DNA of 11,129 nucleotides from Burkholderiales bacterium (GTDB taxonomy: Bacteria; Pseudomonadota; Gammaproteobacteria; Burkholderiales; Burkholderiaceae_C): assembly GCA_011391855.1 (NCBI GenBank), contig JAABPT010000471.1, positions 1-11,129 of the forward strand, written 5' to 3'. Position numbers and translations under genes: made by a program. The notes under the pieces are model-generated. The model was not told the DNA's origin. It did no database searches and worked only from the letters and a program-made list of their open reading frames with translations. Position 1 is the first letter of the stretch, and each line of letters opens with the position of its first letter. Shown in pieces: positions 1 to 5,386 of the stretch.

Positions 1-135
1 TTCCACCAGCACGCGCTCGGCCACCGCGCGACGCTGCGCGAGTTCGCACACGGCCGTGTGCGACAGCAGCGCCTTGGCGAAGACGCAGGCCTGGTCGCTG
101 TCGCAGCACAGGGGGGCCGGCGGTGGCTCTTCCAC
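1..135 (-). CDS. Cys-rich hypothetical protein, N-terminal fragment (runs off the left edge)
   Basis: Only the first 45 codons are inside the window. I place the start at the GTG at 135 because the frame is open across the edge and has no other ATG, GTG or TTG between this codon and an upstream in-frame stop near 189. It begins 13 bases after the stop of the preceding gene, as expected for the last visible member of this minus-strand operon. No clear Shine-Dalgarno sequence is visible. The fragment begins with a Pro-rich stretch, followed by a Cys-Cys pair near residues 10-11 and further cysteines near residues 17 and 30. The part around residues 13-44 looks helical. The cysteines could bind metal or an Fe-S cluster, but this cannot be judged from a fragment. 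I do not recognise the family. Coding assignment is moderate, based on operon position and an open frame. Confidence 0.5.
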   Translation of the reverse strand, partial: MEEPPPAPLCCDSDQACVFAKALLSHTAVCELAQRRAVAERVLVE

Positions 136-148
136 AGCGCGGCCGGCG

Positions 149-367
149 CTACTCGTCGCCCGTGGGTCCGGCTTCGCGCACCTGGCTCAGCTGGTCTTCG
201 GCGGCGAGCTGGTTGTCGGCGAACATGACCTTCACGCGCACCACGGCGTCGGGCGGCTGCGCCGCGCGCAGCGCCTTGGCATGCGCCGACGCGTCCTTGA
301 AGGCGTCGAATTCGGCCAGCTTCTGCAGCAGCCCCAACGGTTTGACGGCAAAGACGTAGTAAGGCAT
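149..367 (-). CDS. Small conserved-looking hypothetical protein (72 aa)
   Basis: This is a 72-residue soluble protein that starts with M-P-Y-Y-V-F. The predicted pattern is a short beta-strand (residues 2-8), a basic/hydrophobic helix covering about residues 10-36 (with Phe20, Phe23 and Ala-rich turns), then a strand near residues 42-50 (V-V-R-V-K-V-M-F-A) and a charged tail. There are no cysteines, membrane segments or signal peptide. I chose the ATG at 367, which lies 18 bases after the stop of the S24-like gene. A TTG at 379 would add four residues. The Shine-Dalgarno match is weak for either start. It sits between the S24-like gene and the Cys-rich gene on the same strand, so it is probably co-transcribed and translationally coupled. 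I cannot assign a function. Confidence 0.7.
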   Translation of the reverse strand: MPYYVFAVKPLGLLQKLAEFDAFKDASAHAKALRAAQPPDAVVRVKVMFADNQLAAEDQLSQVREAGPTGDE

Positions 368-385
368 CGTGGGTTTCAACGGCTC

Positions 386-775
386 TCAAACGTAGAACTT
401 GCTGAGACGGCGGCGCCCGGGCACCGCTTTCTGGATGATGACGCCGCGCACCGCCGCCAGGTCGGGCAGCGGCAGCACGGGCAGGTCGCTGCGCGCCGGG
501 TTGAGCGCGTGCAGTGCCCAGCCGTCACCGCCCTGGCGCAGCTGGCGGAAGATCCACTCGCCGGCCAGTTGCGCCAGCACGTAGGACCCGTGCTTGAGCG
601 CGCCGTCGGGTTCGATGATGATGATCTCGCCCTCGTTGAACTCGGGTGCCATGTCGTCGCCGAGCACACGCAGCGCAAAGGATTCGGCGCCGCTGCAGGC
701 GCCGGCATCGCCTTCGGCGGCGGATATCGGTGCGTCCGCAGGCACCGCGGCCGCGCCCTGGCAGGAACCACTCAT
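386..775 (-). CDS. S24/LexA-like (peptidase-fold) protein, catalytically degenerate
   Basis: This 129-residue protein matches the LexA/UmuD/C1-type S24 peptidase fold. The segment around residues 36-56 reads like the S24 signature, with G-D-x-M-x-P followed by E-G-E and a hydrophobic strand ending in E-P. In active members the residue after Gly-Asp is the nucleophilic Ser. Here it is Asp41. The family's general-base Lys lies in a K-R-L-type strand. The matching place here, W-I-F-R-Q-L at residues 74-79, has Arg77 instead. Self-cleavage is therefore unlikely, and the domain would serve for binding or dimerisation. There is no DNA-binding domain in the short, Ala/Gly-rich N-terminal 30 residues, which include Cys5 and Cys27. 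The ATG overlaps the stop of the reductase gene as ATGA, indicating translational coupling. Since the preceding protein has an HTH-like N-terminus, the two could act together. That is inference. Confidence 0.8.
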   Translation of the reverse strand: MSGSCQGAAAVPADAPISAAEGDAGACSGAESFALRVLGDDMAPEFNEGEIIIIEPDGALKHGSYVLAQLAGEWIFRQLRQGGDGWALHALNPARSDLPVLPLPDLAAVRGVIIQKAVPGRRRLSKFYV

Positions 776-2247
776 TCGATCACCTCCGTATGCATCTGCA
801 CCGCCGGCACGCCGGCCGCCGCGAGCTCGGCACGCAGCGTCCGCACGAAGGCCGCCGGGCCGGCAATATAGAAGGCGCAGTCGATGTCGAACAGGTCGGC
901 CCGGATCGCCGCCGCCATCTGGCTGGCGCCGGTGGCAGCGTCGTCGTGCGTCGACAGCGTGTATTCGAACGGGTCCAGCGCTTCCGACCAGGCACGGCAC
1001 TGATTGGCCATGAAGTGCCCGTCGGGGCGCGTGGCCAGCCAGAACAGGCTGATCGACGGTGCGGCGTCCAGCGACAAGGCGTGTTCGATGAGGCTCTTCG
1101 CCGGCGCGAAGCCGGTGTCGCAGACCGCGAAGACCAGCGGGTGCGGGTCTTCGATGAGTACGAAGTCGCCGCCCGGCCCCCACACGGTGACGGCATCGCC
1201 GGGCTTGACGCTGCCGCCGAACAGCCGCGCGGCCAGCGGATCCTCGGCGCTGCGCGGAATGAAGAACTGCAGGTTGCGGTCGTCGCAGGGGCAGCTGGCG
1301 ATCGAATGCTGGGCGTGAACGTCCTCGCCTTCGGCCAGCCCCAGCGTGACCCACTGGCCGGCCAGGAAGCGCAGCCGGTGGCTGCGCGGCGTCTGCAGGT
1401 GCAGCAGCATCGTGTCGGGCGCCAGCGCTCGCAATGCGCGCACGGTGGTCACGATCTGCTGCTGCGGAATGTCGGCCGGGCCGCTGGCTTCCAGCGTCTC
1501 CAGCGTGAGCTCGCTGCTGCCCGCCGTGTGCGCACAGGCCAGCACGTAGCCCTGCGACTTCTCGTTCTCGCTCAGCGGGTAGTCGGTGGCCATGGTGCGC
1601 GCCACGTCACCCGCGGTCACGCGCACCTTGCACATGCCGCACGTGCCGTTGCCGCAACCGTAGTTGAGCTTCAGACCGGCGCGCATGCCGGCCTGAAGCA
1701 GCGTTTCACGCCCTTCGACCGAAAACTGGTGTCCGCTGGGGCGCAGCGTGACCTGCGCCGAAACCACCTTGAGCATGTCGTCCATCACATCCAGCACATC
1801 GACCGGTTCAGTGGCCAGCGCCCGCGCCAGCCCGTCGTTCAGCTGGCGTTGCAGTGCGAGCAGCCGGGGATCGTCGCCGCCCGCTTCGGCATTCATGTGG
1901 CGCAGTTGCTCGCGCAAGGCGACCACCAGCGCGTGGTAGCGCTGCAGGTGGCGCTGCACGTCGGCGAGTTCCTGGCTCTGGCGGAACAGGCGCTGCGCCA
2001 GCACCTCCTGGCTGGGCAGCAGGCGTTCGCGCACGCGGCGGCCGAAGGCTTCGTCGCGGATCTGCACCACGCGCTCGAACATGCCGGAGGATTCCAGTTG
2101 CGTCTGCGGATAGAGCTTGATCAGCGCCTCGGTGGAGACCAGCCCGTCGGCGAGTTCGATCTCGCCCGAGCGCACGCGCTGCTGCAGCACGCCGCGGGGC
2201 ACGCCGACCAATTGCGCGGCGCGCCAGACGGTTACCCACTGCGCCAC
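772..2247 (-). CDS. HTH-like / coiled-coil / [2Fe-2S] ferredoxin / FNR-type reductase fusion
   Basis: Numbered from the GTG at 2247, the protein has 491 residues. Residues 1-48 resemble a MerR/excisionase-type winged helix-turn-helix (A-A-Q-L-V-G-V near 10-16, then R-V-R-S-G-E-I). Residues 55-145 are charged, heptad-like helix, probably a coiled coil. Residues 163-255 form a plant-type ferredoxin with ligands Cys198, Cys203, Cys206 and Cys238 (CX4CX2C...C). Residues 262-491 are a ferredoxin-NAD(P)H reductase module with an FAD-binding segment near H-S-I-A-S (314-318, in place of the usual RxYS), a nucleotide loop near D-T-G-F-A-P (377-382) and a C-terminal Y-I-A-G-P (460-464), where family members usually have Cys before Gly-Pro. 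It should pass electrons between NAD(P)H, flavin and the [2Fe-2S] cluster. A natural partner is the neighbouring dioxygenase or an unseen oxidoreductase. The GTG start is preferred because AAAGGGA lies seven bases upstream. A TTG at 2283 would add 12 residues inside a tandem repeat. The 3' end overlaps the S24-like gene by four bases. Confidence 0.88.
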   Translation of the reverse strand: MAQWVTVWRAAQLVGVPRGVLQQRVRSGEIELADGLVSTEALIKLYPQTQLESSGMFERVVQIRDEAFGRRVRERLLPSQEVLAQRLFRQSQELADVQRHLQRYHALVVALREQLRHMNAEAGGDDPRLLALQRQLNDGLARALATEPVDVLDVMDDMLKVVSAQVTLRPSGHQFSVEGRETLLQAGMRAGLKLNYGCGNGTCGMCKVRVTAGDVARTMATDYPLSENEKSQGYVLACAHTAGSSELTLETLEASGPADIPQQQIVTTVRALRALAPDTMLLHLQTPRSHRLRFLAGQWVTLGLAEGEDVHAQHSIASCPCDDRNLQFFIPRSAEDPLAARLFGGSVKPGDAVTVWGPGGDFVLIEDPHPLVFAVCDTGFAPAKSLIEHALSLDAAPSISLFWLATRPDGHFMANQCRAWSEALDPFEYTLSTHDDAATGASQMAAAIRADLFDIDCAFYIAGPAAFVRTLRAELAAAGVPAVQMHTEVIE

Positions 2248-2249
2248 GC

Positions 2250-2318
2250 GCAGTTCCCTTTCATCGCCATGTGCAGTTCCCAATCAGCGCCATGTGCAGT
2301 TCCCATTCAGCGCCATCG
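2250..2318. repeat. Three 23-bp tandem repeats covering a translation start region
   Basis: Units lie at 2250-2272, 2273-2295 and 2296-2318 and differ from one another at only a few positions. On the minus strand each unit holds a purine-rich GGGAACTGC preceded by an ATGGCG-like start. The array spans the stop of the dioxygenase gene (2307-2309) and ends three bases before the preferred GTG start of the reductase gene. Since 23 is not a multiple of three, the extra copies create start codons in other frames: ATG at 2306 opens a 24-codon reading frame, ATG at 2293 a 10-codon one and ATG at 2270 a 12-codon one. The two extra units account for 46 of the 59 bases between the two genes. Confidence 0.9.
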
Positions 2319-3230
2319 CGGCGCCGCGGGCAGAGCCACACGATCCAGAAAGCGCGCGCGGTACAGCAGTCGCGGCCGCGCCGGGTCGTCCTCGAAACCG
2401 GTGCGTTCGTGCAGCACGTTGTGGCCGACCAGGCCCATACCCGGCTCCAGCCGGGTGCGCAGGATCCAGGGCGACTCGGCCAACAGCGCCTCCAGCGCCG
2501 CCACCGCCGCGCAAGTGGCGGCGTCGGCCTTCCACTCGATGCTGCGCGTGCGCGCCGTGTAGCGCATGTGCAGGCTGCCGTCGTCTTCCACCGCGAAGAC
2601 CGGGCCGGACTGCGCCGGGCGCGCCACGCCGTCTTCGTCGGCGCGCGCGGGAATCGTCATCGCATCTGGCTGCATCAGCGCGCGCACGTGGGCGGGTGCG
2701 GCATCGCGCAGCGCGACATAGGCCAGTTCATGGTCGAGCAGGCCGTTGATGCCGCCGCTGGCTGCGGGGCGCACGCAGTGCAGGATCATGCCGCGGATGC
2801 GCCGCCCTTCGGGGTGGTAGTAGCCGTCGGTGTGCCAGCGGATCGCACGGTCGGTGTAGGGGATGAAGCCGCCGCGGCCGTCGCTGCGATCGGACACCGC
2901 AATGCTGGAAATGCCGTCCTCGTCGGCCAGCCAGTTGGCGTCGAGCCGGGTCAAGCCGAGCTGGGCGCCCAGGGCGCGCGGCAGGTGCTTGTCCTCGGCC
3001 ACCACCGGCGATCGGTACAGCGCCATGTTGGCGCGCTGGATGCGGCCCTGCAGCGCCGCGCGCTCGGCGGCGGTGAGGGCGCGCGGGTCGGCCACGTCCA
3101 CCACCAGGTCTTCGGCGCTGGCCGGGCGCCGGGCCAGCTTCCAGGCGCGCCAGCGCTGGTAGGGGGCGTCGTCGTCCAGGTCGAACGGGCTGGCCTGGCG
3201 GGCCGCGGGCGGGGCGGTCAAGGCGTCCAC
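2307..3230 (-). CDS. TauD/TfdA-family Fe(II)/2-oxoglutarate-dependent dioxygenase
   Basis: This 307-residue protein has the features of the TauD/TfdA/gamma-butyrobetaine hydroxylase superfamily. The iron-binding HxD is His133-Thr-Asp135 in the motif W-H-T-D-G. The distal His is most likely His274 in N-V-L-H-E-R-T-G-F (270-279 region). The co-substrate-binding Arg would be Arg287 or Arg291 in the R-L-L-Y-R-A-R strand. Length is normal for the family. Family members couple 2-oxoglutarate decarboxylation to oxygenation of a substrate such as taurine, alkylsulfonates or betaines. The substrate here cannot be read from sequence. Sulfonate release of sulfite is a tempting guess in a sulfur locus, but it is only a guess. 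The start is GTG at 3230, four bases after the upstream stop, with GGCGAG as a possible Shine-Dalgarno. No Fe-S Rieske motif is present, so the adjacent ferredoxin reductase is not an obligatory partner for this enzyme class. Confidence 0.9.
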   Translation of the reverse strand: MDALTAPPAARQASPFDLDDDAPYQRWRAWKLARRPASAEDLVVDVADPRALTAAERAALQGRIQRANMALYRSPVVAEDKHLPRALGAQLGLTRLDANWLADEDGISSIAVSDRSDGRGGFIPYTDRAIRWHTDGYYHPEGRRIRGMILHCVRPAASGGINGLLDHELAYVALRDAAPAHVRALMQPDAMTIPARADEDGVARPAQSGPVFAVEDDGSLHMRYTARTRSIEWKADAATCAAVAALEALLAESPWILRTRLEPGMGLVGHNVLHERTGFEDDPARPRLLYRARFLDRVALPAAPRWR

Positions 3231-3234
3231 GCGC

Positions 3235-3861
3235 TCACTCGCCGCTCATGGTGGATCGCCGCGCGCGCCGCGGCGTGGGGTCGAACAGGTCGCGCATGGA
3301 ACGCTGCACGATGCCCACCGCTTCCGGTGCCTCGGCCGCCATCACCTGCTCGATGACCCAACGGCGGTCCTTCTCGGGCAGCGTGGGCTCCAGCCGGCTG
3401 CCCAGGTAGCGCACGAAGGCGAAGTCGGGGTGGAAGCCGCCGCCGTCGTCGGGCGCCTTGGGGTCGGCGCCGAATTCGGCGTAGTGCGTTGTGACCTCGT
3501 TGACCATGTCGATGAAGGTATCGGCATGGCTGGGCGCACCGGCCGGCGCGGGCCCCAGCAGGTCGTCCTCGTTCTCCTGCAGCGTGCGCGCCAGGTGGCG
3601 CACCAGCGCCACCGTGAATTCGACCCGCGCCTCGGGTTCGAGCCGGGCGTGGGCGATGCGGTCGGTGACGGCCACCAGGAACACCAGCACCTCGCGCATG
3701 AAGGCGAAATACGGCACGCCGGCGTCGATGTCGAACTGCGCGCCGCGCATGCGCTTGAGCATGCTCTGCGCCACGCGCCACACGATGAAGGCCATGGCGC
3801 TGGCGTGATCCGCCGGCCCCTTGTCCGCCCCTGGCTTGAACCAGTGGCTCTTGATCCTCAT
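3235..3861 (-). CDS. Helical hypothetical protein (208 aa)
   Basis: The 208-residue protein looks almost entirely alpha-helical and soluble, though residues near 50-70 (F-M-R-E-V-L-V-F-L-V-A-V) are quite hydrophobic and could pack in a core. It begins M-R-I-K-S-H-W and ends in a basic, Arg-rich tail (around residues 197-204). A Gly/Asp-rich loop near residues 136-144 separates two helical halves. There are no cysteines, signal peptide or nucleotide-binding motif. I believe proteins of this kind recur in betaproteobacteria without assigned function. That is recollection, not a search. The ATG at 3861 is chosen. A GTG at 3888 would add nine residues, and neither start has a strong Shine-Dalgarno. 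It lies 47 bases after the DsrC-like gene and four bases before the dioxygenase gene, so it is in the same operon. Confidence 0.8.
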   Translation of the reverse strand: MRIKSHWFKPGADKGPADHASAMAFIVWRVAQSMLKRMRGAQFDIDAGVPYFAFMREVLVFLVAVTDRIAHARLEPEARVEFTVALVRHLARTLQENEDDLLGPAPAGAPSHADTFIDMVNEVTTHYAEFGADPKAPDDGGGFHPDFAFVRYLGSRLEPTLPEKDRRWVIEQVMAAEAPEAVGIVQRSMRDLFDPTPRRARRSTMSGE

Positions 3862-3908
3862 CGCAGGGGTGTGGGGCGTGATGCTCACGGCGCGGTTCCC
3901 GGCCCAGC

Positions 3909-4238
3909 TTAATATCCGCCCTTGCCCAGGGGCTGCGGCAATCCGGCCACCTTGGCCCCCTGCTTGGCCGGGCCCAGCGGGAACAGGTCGTACAAGGCCT
4001 TGCTGTCGCAGCCGGAAATGATTTCCCCCATGCCCTTGAGCATGTTGCGGAAATTCGGCGTGTGGCCGTGCTCGCGGTACTGGTCGCGCAGGTATTGCAC
4101 CACCTTCCAGTGGTCGTCGTTGAGCGTGATGCCCTCGGCGGCGGCGATCACGCTCACCGCGTCGTCGCTGTAGTCGGGCTCCAGCAGATAACCCTGATCG
4201 TCGGTTTCCAGTTCGGTGCCATTGACGACATAGCCCAT
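3909..4238 (-). CDS. DsrC/TusE-superfamily protein lacking both redox cysteines
   Basis: This 109-residue protein aligns along its full length with the DsrC encoded at 8878-9210. Shared features include the M-G-x-x-V-N-G-T start, the D-x-x-G-Y-L motif near 14-18, H-W-x-V-V near 43-47, Y-L-R-D-Q-Y and the tail L-F-P-x-G-P-A-K-Q (85-93). True DsrC carries two cysteines in the flexible C-terminal arm, which form the trisulfide or disulfide in sulfur transfer. Here the first site reads K-Q-G-A-K and the tail ends L-G-K-G-G-Y, so both are absent. The only Cys is Cys77, outside the arm. It therefore cannot carry sulfur as DsrC or TusE do. DsrC relatives without these cysteines have been proposed to be regulatory (the RspA group). 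Assignment to that group is inference. The start is firm: AAGGAGAG lies nine bases upstream of the ATG, the best ribosome-binding site in this operon. Confidence 0.92.
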   Translation of the reverse strand: MGYVVNGTELETDDQGYLLEPDYSDDAVSVIAAAEGITLNDDHWKVVQYLRDQYREHGHTPNFRNMLKGMGEIISGCDSKALYDLFPLGPAKQGAKVAGLPQPLGKGGY

Positions 4239-4276
4239 CGTGTTGCTCTCCTTGGGTGGGGTGGGTGGTTGAAGTG

Positions 4277-4909
4277 TCAGCTGCCGACGGCCACGGCCGA
4301 CTTGTGCGGCACGAAGATGCCGCAGCCCCAGCGGCGGTGGCGTCCGATGCCGGCTTCCAGCACGCGCAGCGCACCGGCAGCGTTGAGGCCGTCGAGCATG
4401 AGGCTGTAGCCCTGCAGCGCGCCGCCCTCGGCGACCTGGCGGCGGCCGCAGATGGACCGGCAAGCCACGCCCAGCGCCGACAACTCGGCCGCCACGGCGT
4501 CCAGGAAGGCCAGTTCGTCGGCTGCGCCGGCTTCTTCGTCGGCCGCCACGAGGTGGGCGTACAAGGTGCTGTAGGGCCGCAGTTCCCGCGGCTGCGGCGC
4601 GCCCACGCGCAGCGTGGCGGGACCGACCTGCAGCACGGCGCTTTCCAGCGCCGCGGCGTCGGCCGCCCGTTCGCGCGGCACGCGCAGCGTCAGCCGCGTG
4701 CGCCCGGACAGCAGCGCCAACGGCCCGCCGCCGGCGGCCACGTTGAGCCGGTGCATGCCCGCACCTTCCTGCGCCGCCCACCAGGGCAGGGCATGGCCGA
4801 TCGCCGCCGCCAGTTCACGCCGGTGCTCGCGCGGCAGGGCGCCGCCTTCCACCGCGAAGGCGATGTCGATGATGCGGGCCAGCGGTTCGTCGCTCACGTT
4901 GGCGCTCAC
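4277..4909 (-). CDS. Cas6/Cmx6-like RAMP protein (no CRISPR array in window)
   Basis: Numbered from the GTG at 4909, the protein has 210 residues and resembles the Cas6/Cmx6 family annotated with the myxococcal type I CRISPR systems. Shared features are an early strand I-I-D-I-A-F-A-V (13-20) followed by a leucine-rich helix, the P-L-A-L-L-S-G-R-T-R-L-T-L-R-V-P block (63-78), a middle P-x-x-x-L-Y-A-H-L-V strand, and the Gly-rich RAMP loop near the C-terminus, G-x-G-R-H-R-R-W-G-C-G-I-F (187-199). Cas6 proteins bind and cut CRISPR repeat RNA. His53 in G-M-H-R-L could take part in catalysis, but this cannot be settled by eye. No other cas gene and no repeat-spacer array are in the window. The GTG overlaps the upstream stop as GTGA. 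An ATG at 4933 or a GTG at 4897 are alternatives. Its place between a small unknown gene and a DsrC-like gene argues for a role outside CRISPR defence. Confidence 0.8.
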   Translation of the reverse strand: MSANVSDEPLARIIDIAFAVEGGALPREHRRELAAAIGHALPWWAAQEGAGMHRLNVAAGGGPLALLSGRTRLTLRVPRERAADAAALESAVLQVGPATLRVGAPQPRELRPYSTLYAHLVAADEEAGAADELAFLDAVAAELSALGVACRSICGRRQVAEGGALQGYSLMLDGLNAAGALRVLEAGIGRHRRWGCGIFVPHKSAVAVGS

Positions 4910-5121
4910 TCCCGGGGCTGGGCCTGCGCCCATTGCAGCAGCGCTTCGCCCCAGGCCCGGGCCGTGACGGGGTCGATGTCGAAGATGGTGAAGCGGCTGC
5001 CCTCGCGAATGCGCGTGCGCAGCAGGCTCATGCCGCCGCCTTCGAAGTCGATCTGCTGCAATTCAATCTCCTGCGCGCCCAGGGGCGCACGCAGCTTGGC
5101 CAGGGGAGTCAGGCGTGTCAT
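4906..5121 (-). CDS. Small hypothetical protein (71 aa), first gene of the minus-strand operon
   Basis: The protein of 71 residues starts M-T-R-L-T-P-L-A-K-L and has a probable alternating-strand pattern: E-I-E-L-Q-Q-I-D-F-E (residues 20-29), then G-G-G-M-S-L-L-R-T-R-I-R-E-G-S-R-F-T-I-F-D-I (30-51), and an amphipathic helix at the end (A-R-A-W-G-E-A-L-L-Q-W). There are no cysteines or membrane segments. I chose the ATG at 5121, although no good Shine-Dalgarno precedes it. An in-frame ATG at 5190 would add 23 residues, but these would run through the short direct repeats upstream and look non-conserved. Its stop overlaps the start of the Cas6-like gene as GTGA, so the two are translationally coupled. 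I do not recognise the function. Coupling to a RAMP protein suggests a partner or a shared regulatory role. Confidence 0.75.
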   Translation of the reverse strand: MTRLTPLAKLRAPLGAQEIELQQIDFEGGGMSLLRTRIREGSRFTIFDIDPVTARAWGEALLQWAQAQPRE

Positions 5122-5159
5122 CGAAGCGGGCGGGCGAAAACGGGCAAGCGAAAGCGGGC
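5122..5159. repeat. Three short direct repeats next to the minus-operon start
   Basis: Imperfect copies of CGAARCGGGC lie at 5122-5131, 5135-5145 and 5149-5159, with starts 13 and 14 bases apart. On the minus strand they read GCCCGCTTTCG-like and sit directly upstream of the chosen ATG of the 71-aa gene. Such a spacing could be a repeated protein-binding site in the leader. It could also be low-complexity drift in GC-rich DNA. Confidence 0.5.
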
Positions 5160-5190
5160 ATTGAGCGCGCCGCACGCCGCTGCCGTCCAT

Positions 5191-5266
5191 ACCCGGTACG
5201 GGTGAGCGCCGGATAACCCATCCGGGTAGTGGCAGTCCACCCGTAACGGTCTATCTTCGGCTACCC
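5191..5266. promoter_or_regulatory. ACCC-repeat operator-like array in the divergent dsr promoter region
   Basis: The divergent intergenic region runs from 5122 to 5386 and contains no gene I can support. In it, ACCC occurs at 5191, 5216, 5239 and 5263, with spacings of 25, 23 and 24 bases. The first three copies are parts of inverted repeats: ACCCGGTACGGGT (5191-5203), ACCCATCCGGGT (5216-5227) and the weaker ACCCGTAACGGT (5239-5250). The fourth is a half-site. Evenly spaced dyads between two divergent operons are typical of a transcription-factor binding array. I could not find a convincing sigma-70 or sigma-54 promoter for either operon, so the transcription starts are unknown. The factor is unknown. 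A protein from the minus operon is possible but unproven. Confidence 0.55.
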
Positions 5267-5283
5267 AACGAGAGTGATAGCCG
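5258..5283. promoter_or_regulatory. Inverted repeat in the probable dsrA leader
   Basis: CGGCTA at 5258-5263 and TAGCCG at 5278-5283 form a perfect 6-bp inverted repeat with a 14-base loop. It overlaps the last ACCC half-site and lies about 100 bases before the dsrA start. It could be a small RNA hairpin in the 5' leader or another operator. No T-tract follows, so it is not an intrinsic terminator. Confidence 0.35.
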
Positions 5284-5386
5284 GACGTGCCGCACACGAC
5301 GACGATTCGACCTGTTCACCCTGAGCGCACGTTCGTGCCGAGGCCACTTTCGGCCCCGACAACCCAGACCGACGGAGACACCCCGC

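Noticed and set aside
56..871. 271-codon open frame on the + strand
   Set aside because: It crosses three minus-strand genes, including the S24-like gene, and has no recognisable domain.
2250..2318. Possible CRISPR array because of a Cas6-like gene nearby
   Set aside because: The 23-bp units are directly adjacent with no spacers, and they overlap a stop and a start codon.
646..2562. Long 638-codon open frame on the + strand
   Set aside because: It lies antisense to the ferredoxin-reductase gene, whose domains and Cys motifs are clear. The + frame has His/Arg/Gln/Ala-rich low-complexity content typical of GC-rich shadow frames.
3909..4781. 290-codon version of the DsrC-like gene with a long N-terminal extension
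   Set aside because: The extension runs antisense-free but out of frame through the Cas6-like gene and is Arg/Gly/Ala-rich. A strong ribosome-binding site and a family-matching N-terminus place the start at 4238.
5231..5250. Sigma-54-type promoter (TGGCAG at 5230-5235)
   Set aside because: The matching -12 GC element is absent at the required spacing.
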